Source of the DNA: Anas platyrhynchos
Lineage: Eukaryota > Chordata > Aves > Anseriformes > Anatidae
Direction: 5' to 3'
NCBI RefSeq assembly: GCF_047663525.1
Contig: NC_092593.1
Location: 31,398,501-31,462,500 of the forward strand
Length of the DNA stretch: 64,000 bases
Shown piece by piece: positions 50,752 to 64,000 of the stretch (within the stretch, counting starts at the first letter, position 1; every line of letters starts with the position of its first letter). The notes below the pieces were generated by a model. The model saw nothing but the letters and a program-made list of their open reading frames with translations, did no database searches and was not told where the DNA came from. The position numbers and the translations under genes are program-made.

Positions 50752-50772
50752 ATTAATGATAATATCATTAAT
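50752..50772. repeat. Perfect 10-1-10 palindrome with homeodomain cores
   Basis: Arms ATTAATGATA and TATCATTAAT are exact reverse complements around a single A. Each contains TAAT/ATTA cores of homeodomain sites. More TAAT-type sequence (ACGTAATTATAG) follows at once. Confidence 0.6.
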
Positions 50773-50978
50773 CACGTAATTATAGCCTCATCCCGTTGTC
50801 TTATAAGACTTGGGTGACTAATAAGGACGGGGTAACACTTCGGTTTATTCTGTTGTGTTTTATTGACTGATTTAATGTAGTGGCAAAGAAGCAAGCATGC
50901 TGGGGGTGGAATCCCCACAACATCAAACTTTGCTGACAATATGCAACATTTAGCTATTTCTAGAGAGCTGGAGACTAG

Positions 50979-51015
50979 TTTTTTTTTTTTTTTTAATTTA
51001 CTTTTTTTTTTTTTT
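50979..51015. repeat. Two adjacent poly(T) runs
   Basis: Runs of 16 and 14 T separated by AATTTAC. Low-complexity sequence, with no element body seen. Confidence 0.75.
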
Positions 51016-54000
51016 GCATAAATACAAACCCTGTCAGAACTTGAAGAAAAACTTCCCTGGGCCTGGTCATGTCCATTTAACTCATTTTGTGCCCACGAGC
51101 ACACACCAGCATTATGAGAAACACACTGGGGAAAAACGATTTCTGTGGGCCAGAGGCTGTTTAATCACGATAAACATCCTTTAAATAGAACATGGCAAAT
51201 TCTTCATTTAGAGATTAACTCCTGCAAGGGGCTCGAGTGTTGGTGTTGGGCAGCATCAAATCCCACTGCTGCCATAAAGCGCAACAAAGGAGTGCACTGA
51301 GACTAGATGTTAGGAATGCACATGGTTGACTGAATCACATGAAATGGTTTTTACTCCTGGATCCTTTTAAAGACTTGGGTCTGCTGTTAGAGTTTGGGAA
51401 AAGGCTAGTTAATTGTTCACATTCTGCTTTTTTGTTCAGTTCTGACATTCCCCTGTCAAAGTCCCCCTTTACTGATCAACTGTTCCTAATTTCATTGGAT
51501 TATTGGCATCATCCCCTCCAGAAAGTCGACAGATCTTTTCTTCAGAGACACTTCAGGCTAAGAAGAATCTCTTCTAAGCATCTTGGCCATAAGGAAGACC
51601 CTGACTGGTGAATTTCATGGGATTCCTCATATTCCCAAAGAAGTGAGGTTCCAGGAGAAGGACTGCAGGAAATCCAGCCTTTGAAGTCTAAGCTCCATCT
51701 CTGTTACAGATCTCCAGTGTGACAACTGGAGCATGTTGTACCCTAGTACAACAGAACGAAAGTGGGACTATAACAGAATAGATTTAGTGTTTCCAGTTTC
51801 ATCCATAGCAAAATTTCCACTGTTTTTAACAAAAGCACACAGCTGTCTATGCTCATCTGAACCAGCCATTACAAGATTAGTTCCCTCCAGTCCTTGCCCA
51901 TCTTTGGATTTCACCTTTTCACTGCCATCAGTATTTATGGTCTCCTCTGCCCAAAGCCTCATTGTTATTTATTTTGCAGCTGGCTTTTGTCGATTGGATG
52001 ATTTTGCTGCAGATATTGCAATAATTACTGGTTTGGTTGTTTTTCTGAGGATACGATGAGACTCTTGGTGTTGTTCTCTTTTTTTTTTTTTACCCAGAAA
52101 ATGAAGCTTTAGTTTATTTTTACTGAAGAAGACTGACAGTTGCAACTGAACGTTGCCTGAAGGATGAAAACTAGAAGGCAAACATTCAGAATATACGGGG
52201 TGCTTTTATAAACCCATCAGTTTTCCAGCCAGTTTTGCAGTTTCCAAGTCTAACTTTAAAGTTTCAAGCACTTGATGTGGGCAGTGCTGCACAAACAATA
52301 TCCATTTCAAACGCATCTGCATCCGCAAGCATTGTTGGCCCTGTGAAAACACTGATACTTCTCCTACAAATAATATCATGTAATATTATCCAGACTGGTT
52401 TAATGGCCCAGTTTGAGCTGTGTCATGCAATGCACCAGTTTTATTTTCATCTTGCTTTTTTTTTTTTAAACTTCCACCCTGTAGCTGAAATACTGCAGCC
52501 CTCTGAGCTTGCTTTTCTGTTTTCCCCTGATTTTCAGTTGTGCTCAGATTAGCATTTCCCCATTGTTGCCGCCCTTCTCTTGCCCTCTTGTTCTCTTCTC
52601 TATAACACGATCAAATTTTGTTTGTGCAGGGTTTTTATGGACTCCTGTACTCCCTGACAATGGGCCAGCTTGTCTTTTGAAATTCCCCCCATCAATCGTC
52701 CACTCTGACACCTCCTGTAACCTGCATTCCTCAGCATTCGTTTCAATCACTTCCCCCTGTGTTCCAGGAAGAACTTCTGGTTATGCAGTCCGTGCTGGGC
52801 TGCCCATCATCTGATGCCTGTGAGATGCTCCTCAGCCTGTGAGGCACAGATCATCCTGAATCAATTCAAGCAAGCTGTGGGTAAAGGAGGGAAAGACCCA
52901 ATTTCCCTTGCCAACCCCTTGTGATTCTGCCTGATGTGATCAAAAGGAGCTGTTGTATGTGCCACCTAACGCCGTGCAGCACAGCTGATTAAAGACCTGC
53001 AAAACTTGGAGGGTTTCACAGAAGTCATGGCAGTCAGCTTTTGTTTGATTTCAGGTCTTATTCTCATTTATTTACAGTATCACCCATTATGGGTAGAGTG
53101 TTTGCTAAACACTGAAGAATAATGGTTCTGTCCCACGTAGCTGACAGCCAAAGGGCTGACAAAGGGAAGGAATGCAGTAAAAGTGGTAATTTATGTATGA
53201 GTCATGCTTCCCAGCCAGCTGTGCTGATAAAAAATGGCCAGTTTTATGGGGAGGCTGGAAAACAGCAACAATGAAATTACCTTTGTGAAAAAAAATACAA
53301 AATATTTGGACCAGCACTTTGATTAAAGATGACTTATTGCTGACAGCGCAGGGAAGGGAGTCCTGGAGAGGCGTTTAGATGTGCGTGGGCCTGTGTAGGG
53401 CAAGATGTTCCTGGCATAGACACCTGAATCTAGGAAGACAGACACCTGCATTTGAGCAGATATGGAGACAGTGGCAGAAGGTCTTACCTATGGCACTGAA
53501 AAAGCTGATGAGGAAGCAGGAAAATGGCAGATCCTAAGCGTGAGACATGAGGATTGATGGAGTTATGAGGCAAGGGCAGTTGGTGGGGCAGGGGAGGAGG
53601 TGGTCAGAGGAAATTTTTCAACAAATGGCCAGACAGACTCATATCTGCATGAAGCAGAGGGTGCTGCAGGAAGGTGTGTGTTTTCATCCAGCCAGGGAGT
53701 CTCAGGGACTGGCTCTGCTCCACTTAGAGGCAATGACAGACTCCTATTGATTTAGTGGGAGCCTCAGAAATCGCAGAAAACTTGCTGTGGCAACCAGTGA
53801 ATTCAATAGAAGCATCGATTTCTCCGGCTGGACAATTAAAGAGCATAAATGCAATGTAGCTGATTCCTGTTTCTGAATTAATGTAACAAATGATCATTGA
53901 TTCAAGTGAGAAGAAACCATACCCCAAAGAAAAGGACCTGCCATATTAAAACGTCCTCTGCCCTACGTGTGCTGGTCTCCAATGTGCCTCTGGTAGAGCG

Positions 54001-57000
54001 AGTTGCCATTCACTGGGAACACTTTGACTGCATCTCCCTAGCTGACCTGCCACGCTGTCGTAGAGCACCCTGGGGTCCTGCATTGACAGTGGGCAGGCAG
54101 CCTGGGATTCGTCTGAAGCTGCCTGGAAATTGAGAGTCACTCTTTTGGACTGTGATTCCAAGTACCTGCAGCTTAGAGCCATGCCTGTCTACACTTGGCA
54201 CAGCTGAGCCAGCTGTCTGTCTTCATCTTCTTGGTCTTCATGTTCAATCTTCTTTAATTCTCCAGGAGCTGAAGACAAGTTTCCCTCAGCCACAACTCAG
54301 AGGCACCGCTTCTGAAAATGGGAGGAGGAAAAATCTCTGCATTTTCTTCATCTTTCCTTCTTACAGAGCTCCTGGTTTCTCATGGACATGGGAATTGAAT
54401 GCCTTATCTGCATCCCCGCTGCAGCTAGTAGGAGCAGGCACCCAGATGTGCTTGTCCCTGGGCAGATCTGAAGGTCTCACCTCCACTCGTCGCAGTGTGT
54501 CTGTGAGTTAGCAGCACCTAGGAGTTAAGTGAAAGGGTTTCCCTCATGTGGCAAAGCAGCCAGGGTAAAGGCTGCTGCACCAGGAGAGGAAAGACCCCAG
54601 AAAGGGGATGCTGAAGCCCACGGTGGTGGGGAGATGCTTTGGGCCCCACATCAAGGCCACAACAAAAGAACTTCTTGAAGCACAGTATCTGAGAACGGGT
54701 ATTTTCCGGCCTGCTGGGCAGTTGCAAATGAGTTGGGTTATAGCTTCATGCTTTGCTGCACCGAGGAGTCAGTGTGCGGGTGATGGCACCGTTTCACAGG
54801 CAGCTGGTTCCCACTGTCCGTCCGTAAGCCCCTTTCGCTAAGCTGCCTGTTAGGATCAGCTTTAATGATCTCGGGGCTTTTGGCTGCAGCTTGAGCTGAC
54901 TGCACCCAGGGGCTCTGCCACACAAGTCCCAGCAGATCGCACTGGGGGGCCCCAGCTGTTGACAAGAGCAAGCCACCAGGTGCTGGTGACCGGTGACCAG
55001 CCTTGCAGGTAGTCACTAGCCCTGCAGCACGGAACGCATCCCAGTGCTCCCAGCTCTTAATTTGCAGGTTTGCTGGTGTTTATGGGCTGCCGGGGAGACA
55101 GGTGCTGTGGCTATGCTGTGGCACTGGCACAGAGGCACGGTTGCTTTTGCTGTTCTGTGCTAGAGGTGGTGACCCTTGTGCAGGGGCGGGACAGGCAGTG
55201 ACATTTTAACAGCTGAGCTTGCTTGCGTCTGTACTCGAGAGTCAGGGCACTGACCTGGGGAATGTCTCCTTTTCATATCGATCCGGGGGCTTTGACGTAG
55301 AGCAAACTTGCCTGGATAACAGATGGGACATCCCAACGTGCTGACCTGCCAGAGGTGCCACCTGCTGTCATCACCTTGCAACAGAAGGCCACTGCTTTTA
55401 TGCTTAACATTTTTTTTCTCTTTTTTAGGCCTCATCTGCAATAGAGATGTTCAGAGAGGCCCCAGAAGACATGACAGACATTCCTGCTCGTTGTCACAGG
55501 AACACGACTTGACAAGAGGTGTGATAAGTGCTGTGGAAATGCACCATCTTTGGGCACCTGAGCTTTAACTGAGTAGGATCCTCTGTCCTAGAGGGGAGGA
55601 GGGATATTCTGATCACTCACAGGGATAAAGCTAAGCTGCTTTACAACATAGGCTGACAGAAAGCGGCTATTAAAAAAAAAAAAAGTCTATTAAAAGGTCA
55701 GGTGTGGACTTGCATTCTGAACTGACAGTTGCACAAGCTGGTAAACGATACATAACAAATATCTAATTAGGTTAATCTTGTCTCTCTGGGGTCGCTCTGA
55801 ACAGCCCATTAGAAAATAAGAGTTTTCTCCAAGGATGCCAAACTGCTGGTTGTTTTTATTTCTGCAAGTAATATTGAATCTGTAACTTGTTTGAGAGCAG
55901 CTCATTGCAATACTTGGAGGTCAAAAGTGGAGCATTAACTGGATAGATAGCTGCTTAGTGTGCTTCTGTCCCCTAATTGTAGAACCTGGTTTCTCACATG
56001 CAAAGGGCAGAGGAACAACCATAAGTCCAGTTTCACTACTCCAAACCATTCAGAAATTGTGATATCTTGGCACTGTGTGTTCTTTCTGATGCTCATGTCT
56101 CTAGACTTTGCATTTTTATGTATTTATGTATTTATTACAGTTGTTAGAGCTATAAACAGTTCTTTTGTGTTAAGGAAAGATGGTATTCCCACTTACACCC
56201 CAGATCCCAGAACCAGGGAGAAAATGAAATACCTGAAAGCACTAAGCCGCTTTCATAATGTTCTTTCCTAATAAAACAGGATTTGCTCCCAGTAAGATAT
56301 CAGTGCTCCTGCTGGAAGTGCAGAGTGCTTGCTGAAAAGCACCATGAGAAGTACCAACTGGGCTTGCTTAAAAATTCAGATAGGTATTTACGGACTTAGA
56401 ACGGTTTCCCCAGTAGTAACACAGCTCCAGTTTGTAACTGCTGGTAGCTGTCGCAGAAGTTTTCTGTTTCACAGCTGTGTGTACCAGAGGCAACAGGGGT
56501 ACGTTCAAGAGAGCTTTGATGCAGGATGTTCAAAAGCACCATTTCTATTCCCTCTCCACAGCCTGGCCTGCAGAAACCTTCTCTGACCTCTTCCAGGTAG
56601 GAAACAGTTCCACATAGGCTTCAGTGCTCTTCTTCATAAGATTCTCCCATGTCCTCCCCGCATGCATCTTGCCAAACAGACAGCTGAAATGTTAGCAGCG
56701 AGGCTTTGTACTGTGGATGGATTTGGATTATTAATAAGGTGGTCAGGGAGAACGGGACTATTTCATGTCTTGTCAAAGCAGCGCAAGTAGGATGCTGCTT
56801 TTATGAGACTTGCCACTGCCCCTCTCTCCTCTCAATCATCTCTTTCATGTGCCTGAGCAGGACTGAGGTGATAGGCTGCTTCCTAAAGAGCTGTAACAGC
56901 GTGTGAGACAGCTTGGGATGCAGTTTACAAACAGCAGAGAGAAAGCTCAGAGATAGAATGGAAAAGAACAAAAAAATAAGAGCTGATTGCAATGATTGAA

Positions 57001-60000
57001 GTTGAATTTTCCCTGCCTTCCAAGTGGGCATTCCAGTATGAGTACGTTAAATTCACGTATTACTCAACTGCCAGGGCTATTTAGCAATAAAGACCTCTGG
57101 CACTGAAAGGGACTCAAAACAAATCTTTGCAGCCAGCAATAAAACGCAAGGAGTGTCATGCTGAAGATCACTGGGTCGTATAGCTTGTTAAGGCAAGAGG
57201 CTGGAGGCTTATTTGTGCAATTGCTGCAAGTGATGTTGTCCTATGACACACTCACTGTCATAGATAACTGCCTTGGAGATTAAAAAAAAATTAAATATAG
57301 TCGTACAAATGCAGTTCTGTAGCCACAGTAAATTAAATTGTGCACAAACACACACACAGAGAACATTAGGGCTTTTTGAAACTTGATCCAGGCTGCATTT
57401 GGAATTGGTTTTATAGCTGTTGATTGTTCTCTCTGGAAAAAAATAACTGCAAGCGACGCTTGTTGTGCGTCCTGGAAAATGAGAAAAAAAGGCTCAGAGC
57501 CAATGCGTGCAGCAGCATCTTGTCGGAGAGTCCCCAGCTTCCAGGCCAGGACAAAGGAGGAAGGGGTTTTGCATTCTCTCATGTAAAAAGAAGAGGCCTG
57601 ACTCCACAGCTTTCTAGAGATTTGAATAATGAGACAGTTCTGGCTGACGATTACATTAAGGTTTGACTTCTGCGGTGCTTTGCATTGCATCCACGGCATG
57701 CAAAGTGCCTCCCTGCCAGCAAGGAGAGGCTTCTGGCTCCTGCAACCAGGTGCCCCAGTCCCGCAAGGATACCATCACAGGGTTTTCTGCCTGTACGTGG
57801 ATAGCTCTTCCTCACTGATGTTATGTCTGCGGAGTGAAGCATGTGGTTAACTGTTTGTAGAAGCTGGGCCTTGTGCTGTTTAAGGGCTATGAATTTTAAG
57901 AGGGTTCTTTCTTCTGAGGATTTTGCAGGCAGACATGAGTTTGCCCTCCCCATGCTCCAAGGAAGACCTCAGTCACACAGACTCAGGGTACCCAAACTGG
58001 CTGCAGGCAAGAAAACAGTCTGTGAAGCCCTCTGCCATGTGAGAGCACTATATTGTAGTTACCTTACTACCAAGTGAAGGCAAAAGCCCCCGAATTCCCT
58101 ACAGTTCAGCAGACTGAGCATCCTTAGCTTTCAGCAGCCCCAGCTATGTGTGCCTCTAGAAGCAGAGGGAATTACAGGAACACTTCAATATTCAAGGAGA
58201 GGTGCTGCTGAAACTGCTCAGTGCCCTCACCAGAGTGTGAGCAGGAATTAAGCCACTTTCTCACATGCATGAGATTTATTTTTTTCTTGGTCAAAATCCA
58301 TCTCCCTTCCTTCCTAAAAGCATTATTTAGCCAGTGTTTGATAAGGACTTTTTAATTAATATTTTCAACAGCTTTTCCATGAAATTTAAGGTACGTTACT
58401 ATCAAAAACATCCGTCTGGACTACTTCCAAGATGCTGAAAGCATCCTAGCCGTTTGGCCCACTTCTAATGCTCAAGGTGGCATTAGTACATAGGACTGAG
58501 TGAGTCTCTGTAAATACCAGTGGGGTAGGAACACAGTGTTTTACATTAATGGAGGCCCAAGGCTCTTGTCTGGCTCAAAATGATGAGTTCTTGGCAACCT
58601 TAGTGCCCGAAGCAATGTGAAAATAGTAAAGCAGCACAGAATTGCTTACAATATTTTATTCCACTGCTAGCCTTTTTCCTAAGTCTCTTCATGTAAATGC
58701 AGGAGACAAAGTGTTGGTCCTAGCTGCAGGAAAGACACAGCAGCTGGAGTTGTCATGCAAACCAGTGTCTAGAAGTCACAGACTCCCCAATATTCCTGTT
58801 CCTGTGCTGGGAGGAGAAACATTTCCTACGGGAGATGGTTGAGCTGCTGGTTGTTGGCTTCTGCTATTAAATGTTAGATTATTTACGCGCTCTAGGTTTC
58901 TTCACACACGTTAAACAGCCTGTGCTGGTGAGAAGGTTAATGCCTTGCTATGTTGTCCGACTGCCACCGGATGTTATCTCCACATTTGTGCTCTAGTTTA
59001 ACTTCTAGGAAGAAATTATATTCCAGATAAATATCACAGTCACATTTTCCCTCGGAAGTCCTTACTGCCATCCTTGAGTTACCAGAATGGCACAAAGTTA
59101 GGCTTGCTCAGCCATTTCTGGTGAGATGTATGTGTGTTGTAGTCTGTCTTGAAACTAGTTTTGGAAAAGAAGGCATCGGAGAGCTCCTTTACAGGGCTTA
59201 CTCAGAGTAGTGTCTGCAGCGAGCGTGCTCTTTCGTGGTATTTTTCCTCAAGCAGACATCTGGTCCTACTTCTGTCTTCTTGGAGGCAATGAATGTTGTT
59301 TCCAGTGCATCATCAAATGTCTCGTTATTAAATAATTACAGAATGGTTTTTCTAAGCATTTGGACTGTGAAGAGCTCTGATTATTATTAATGCTACTACC
59401 TTCTGGCAACGGAGAGGACGACAGCAATCCTCCCTTGATGTTTGTTGAAACAAGCTGAAGAAAAAGGGCAGACCTTTGGACTCTAAATAATAATACTATC
59501 CATAAATAATAAGGCTCTTCAGGGCCCTTTCTAGGCAGACTGTAACTTCCTGCCAAAAGGTATTCATCGTTATGCACAGGCACGGTGTCTGCCCTGTGCT
59601 GCTCTCTCACCACTGGTCCTGCTGCATTTCAAGGCTGTGCATTTCCTACAGAACATTCTTCTGATTGTGGTAATTACAGTGGCAGCCAAAAAGACATACG
59701 CCCGCTGGGGTTTTCTTCATCAGTTCAAAGATTTTACAGTCAGAAATTTTGTCTGGGCAAGAAATAAAAAAAAGCAAGAAGCAACAAACGAGGTCATTTG
59801 TGTGGGATTTCCAGATGTGCGTGGCCCAGTTCTGCAACCTGGTAGCTGCAAAACCCAGCACATCGCGTGGACATTGGATTTGGACGGAGGAGCCCCAAAT
59901 ACAGTGACCAGACAGCCTTGCTAGCAGCCAGGGGGCTCTGCTGGGTGTGCAGAGATGCTGAGCTGATGGCTGTAGCCAGCTTGCTTTCCAGCCTTGCAGC

Positions 60001-63000
60001 ATGCACACAGTAGGACCAGTACAGCCAGGACCTGTCTGACCTGCTGACCGGGTCCAGCCTGGTAAATCACCCCATTCCCACCACACACAGCCTGTTTTGG
60101 AGGTGCTGGGCTAACTGTGGCTATCCAGAGGATGCTGGGCTTGCTGAGCCCTTAGTGCAAGATTGTCCAACCACACTGGAGTTTAACACCTCCTCTTTTT
60201 CTGTTTCATGCATAAGGAAGTTTCCCTGTGATGGCAGAATCACGACACCTACACTTCCCTTTGTCTTTCTGCCATTTTTTTTCCAAAAAATAAAACTGCA
60301 GCCTGTGGTTAGATAAGTCCAGCAGTGGCCAGTGTCTGAGGCATAAGCTATCAGGGAGTCTTGCCCATTTGGGCAGCCAGGGGTGGGTCTATCAGAGCTG
60401 AAGAGCTGCACGTGTAACGAGAGCAACTCCCAACATAAGGGAACATCACACAGCCCCCGGAGAGGGCGTGCTGGTGGCAGGCTGCTGGCTAATTGCAAAT
60501 TCGAGGTCTCCAGCTGAGGCCCCGCATCTTACGGCACCTCCCAAGGATCCAGTGTGTTCCCCAGCACGTGTGTCACACCTGCTCCCCTGGCTGCGTGCCT
60601 GGTAGTGCTCAGGCATACGTAGGTTTTGAAATGAGGGTCATAAATTCAGAGCATGCCTTATCATAAGCCCTTCTGTGCACTGTGCTGCCTTCAGCTCAGT
60701 GAATCAGACCACAGGCCTTCATGAAGGGCCACACTTTCTCTCGGAAAAGATGCTGGGCTGCTAGTCATTAGGGAAAGGAAGGGGTGAGCACTCTGTTCTG
60801 GGCTGATTACGAAGCCTTGGGATGAGCCACGCTCCTTCAGCCATTCCGTGCAGATTGCCCGTTTCCATCACGTGAGTCAGGATCAAGCCCACTTTGACAG
60901 AGCATCTCTCAGTGACCTGAAGAGGGAAAAGGGTCATTTCACCTTTGCTTTGCTAGGGCTTAAGGAGCTGTCAAGCCCACAGTCAGAAGGGGAGCGAGCC
61001 CTTCACTGCCTCTCTCTGTGCTCCTCCATCACTGCAGTGCTCGTGTGAGATTATTTCAACACATACTTTTCTTCTACAGCAAGCAAGTTCCCAGCTACAG
61101 GAGGCTGACAGCCCTTGTGTAACTCGTTGTTACTCATCAGCACTCCCCGTACTCGTTTGGATCTCAGGGTGTGGTCTTAATTAGCTATTTTGTAATAACA
61201 CCCAGGTGACTTGGGGAGGGATTGACACCCTAGAAACCTATTCAGTAGGAGCACGGTGACTCCCTGTCCTTGGAATACTCTTCCAAATTGTTGTTTGCTT
61301 CTAGAAATTGAGTCTATGGGGTAGTTTGTCCAGCCATCCCCATAACTTCTATAATTGTTGGTTGAATTCAGCCAGGTTATGCTGAACAATAAATCCTACA
61401 GAAATGATTCCATAGAGATGTGCAACCAGGTAGAAGAGTAAGAATAGCTTAAATGCCTTCACTGGTAACCCTATGCTTGTTTATGAAACAAAAAATCCAT
61501 GTGGAAAGAAGGACGTGTGAGTACCCAAGTTATAGGGGAAAAATAGTGCTTGCAACTCGGATACTAGATCTGAGCAAACTGAACTGTGGGTAGGTGTTTT
61601 GTTACCCCATGAGAAACCTAGTGTGTGTTTTTATGCTTCTACTTTTAAGACTTCTTATCTCAGCCTCTTAGTGATGTCTCCCAGTTTGCTGGTCTTCTGT
61701 GGCCTTCATCGTGTGGCAGCCAAGTCTCAGGGTTTTGCCGAAGCTGCCTGGGGCTTTGAAGTGGTCTGCCAGGAAGGTAGGTGCTCAGCCAAGGCCTTGG
61801 GAGTGTTTTATATCAGGTGCAGGCAGACTTGTATAACCAAATGCTGTATTGTTTGGAGCTAAACAAAGCTTTGCCTTGGTTGTCTTTGCAATATGGAGCA
61901 GGTTTTTAGTCTTGTTGGTTGACTTTTGAATAGTTCAATAAATCAAGTGCTAACCTCTGTACAAATTCAACTTCTGCTTTCTGTTTTGGTGAGAATTCAT
62001 CACAGTTATTTTTCAGGGGCGTCCTTGGATCGGAGATAATAAGCTCTTCTCTAACCTTATGCAGCCTAAGCCATCAAATACTTTGTTAAGAATGCCTCAC
62101 CTTGTGCTCAGCGAGTTAGGGAGCTCTTTGGTCAGCTGCATTCATCTACACTTGACCCAGATGCATATTCAGGTTCTTCAGCCCACTGTTCGAGGCTCTG
62201 AAAGGCTCTCTGTCTCTTTGTAAGCATGCTTGGTAGTTGCTCCCACTTAAGTGTTAGAGAAGCAGGAAAAAACCTTTAAGTACTAGTAATCACTGCTCTA
62301 TTGATACTGGCACCACTGTCTGGGTTGCATTATCTGTCAGGAAATACACTCAGGGTGCCTTTTCTTTCCACTGTTTTAAGTCTGTGAAGCCAGTCCTGCA
62401 TTTATTATGGAACAAAGAGAAAACCTTTTCTTAGTACGTGATTGAGGGTTCATCTTCCCATCGTGTGCAGATGACTACAGTTAATTTTTAACTTCATACA
62501 ATTTGCATCTCTCAGAAACTGTCTGTTTCCATTGCATACAGAACAGCACACCGATGGTACGGCTGTTGTCTTAAATGCATCTTGTCTCTGCTGTTTCCTT
62601 ATCCTTGCAGTCCGTCTTTAGGCCTTTTAATTTGGAAGCTGCTACTTTTTTTGCATCTGTGCTGATGCTTTCATTTAGGAAGCACGGCTGTCCCCAGCCT
62701 TAGAAATACCCCCTTTTCTTTGCCAAGTCAAATCCATTTTTCACAGCGACCTTGCTTTGGCCTTGTTATCCGCCTTACCATGAATAGTGTGGTCTCTAAT
62801 CAGTCCATCTGTCAGCTGTCCAGGTCCATGTGACAGGACACGAGCGTTGCCACACAAATTGGAGCAAGCTGAATGCACGAGAAATGAGAAAAGTCAGAGG
62901 ATTTGGATGCTGGTAGCTGCCTCATGCCTTGTTGCAAGCCTTGGCATTGGGTCTGGTCTGAAAATTGTTCATAAGCCGGAGGAAGGGTTAAAGGGCATAG

Positions 63001-64000
63001 GAATGATACTCACAGTGATATCATCTGCTTGCTTTTACAGCCAATGTCACAGGAGTTTGTAACTAGTGGGAAAGGGGCAGCGTGAGCAGCCTGGTGAGAT
63101 AGATGCGTGTGGGAGCCTCACAAGCGAAGGCCTCAGCTGCCTGGGTGTGGTGAGACGTGATTCATGGGCCTGCAGCCTTGCTAGGACCAGATGAAGGTGT
63201 CCTTGTGAGCCAATGTGCAGGGAAAAGGACTGGCTGGTAACACTGCCTTCCCTGCTGAACGGAGGCTTTAAGGCCAGAAATTGCATTTCCTTACCCTTCC
63301 ATAGCCTTCTTCCCACTAAGGCTGTTGTCATAAGAGGGGAAAAAAACAAACAAACAAAAACCACCTTTTTCTTCTGAAAATGCTATCCCCAAACATTTGT
63401 ACTGTGGGATGCTTCTAATTCACTTGCAGAAAACTCAGATGTGTTGATTTTGATGCTTGACTGCTCTAATTTCTGATTTTGGATTATCCCAAAACTCACA
63501 CTTGATATGAGGGCTTACTCCTGGGAACAGAGCTGCTCTGTAGGAAGTTAATACCTAAGGAATCAAAAATCAGCAGGGCAGTTCTCCTTGAGCTACGTGG
63601 AATGGGCTCTGTGTGTCATCCTTGTACTTCCAAGCTCGTTGATGACTGGATCACTGGAGAAAAAACTGCTTCCAGGAGGAGCTTTTTTCAAACACATTAA
63701 AAATGAGAGGAAAAAAAAAAAAAGCTGCGAAATTGTGGAAATGTCTTCGGTGGTGGTGAAGTCGTAGCATGGTGCTGCCATGTCCCCTGCAGCTCCCGTA
63801 GTGGCCAAAAGTATTGCTGCCCTACACTTCCAGGCTCCTGCCGTGCCTTAGGAAGGAATTTGGAGTGTCCCAGGAGTATTAGCTTACCCAAACCACGAGG
63901 AAAGCCCGGCTGCTGCAGTTTGGTAACTAAAGGCACTTCAGACTCTGCAAGAGGAAAGTAGGAGAGTCCTTCCTCTGCAGTGAGTCACGGCGTTGCCCCA

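Larger units (their letters stand above)
50701..64000. other. Intergenic DNA upstream of ATIC, distal part
   Basis: No recognisable gene. It contains poly(T) runs at 50979-51015, a TAAT-rich palindrome at 50752-50772, and one splice-like small frame at 56141-56271. The first exons of ABCA12, the next gene in mammals, were looked for on the + strand and not found. Confidence 0.6.

Noticed and set aside
62787-63062. 91-codon frame with a hydrophobic stretch on +
   Set aside because: No signal peptide at its start, no recognised family and no splice or poly(A) context.
43171-64000. ABCA12 first coding exons
   Set aside because: No frame resembling the N-terminus of an ABCA transporter was seen on the + strand.

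Overview
The window is vertebrate nuclear DNA, almost certainly avian. The evidence is compact spliced genes, a truncated CR1 LINE with the bird/reptile (ATTCTATG)n 3' tail, and coding exons that read as orthologues of two known vertebrate genes. It holds two multi-exon genes in convergent (tail-to-tail) orientation, followed by about 21 kb with no recognisable gene.

Region 1 (1-18110, + strand) is the 3' half of fibronectin, FN1. Twenty exons run in frame from the second half of type III repeat 8 to the stop codon. They encode III-8b, III-9 (synergy site), III-10 (RGD), III-11, the alternative EDA/EIIIA exon, III-12 to III-14 (heparin-binding region), the variable V/IIICS segment (LDV site), III-15, type I modules 10-12, and a short tail with the two inter-chain cysteines. 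A 3' UTR with two AATAAA signals follows. The 5' half of the gene, including EDB, lies upstream of the window.

Region 2 (18111-21850) is the gap between the two 3' ends. No gene is seen there.

Region 3 (21850-42730, - strand) is the complete bifunctional purine-biosynthesis gene ATIC. It has 16 coding exons totalling 1782 nt including stop, which gives 593 residues. Every phase is consistent and every junction is GT-AG. The first exon lies in a GC-rich CpG-island promoter with GC boxes, a G-quadruplex motif, a CACGTG E-box, a trinucleotide purine tract and an upstream minisatellite. A CR1 fragment sits in intron 4.

Region 4 (about 43200-64000) is AT-rich intergenic DNA upstream of ATIC. I could not identify coding exons in it. 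In mammals the next gene beyond ATIC is ABCA12, but its first exons were not recognised here. A homeodomain-core palindrome and one splice-like small ORF are the most notable items.

The two genes are not functionally linked. FN1 makes a secreted extracellular-matrix glycoprotein and ATIC makes a cytosolic enzyme. Their adjacency is the synteny I recall for human 2q35, where they are also convergent. No prokaryotic, viral or CRISPR-like system was found. The least routine observations are a GC-AG intron after III-9, remodelled splice and cell-binding sites in the EDA and V exons, and the repeat-rich ATIC promoter.
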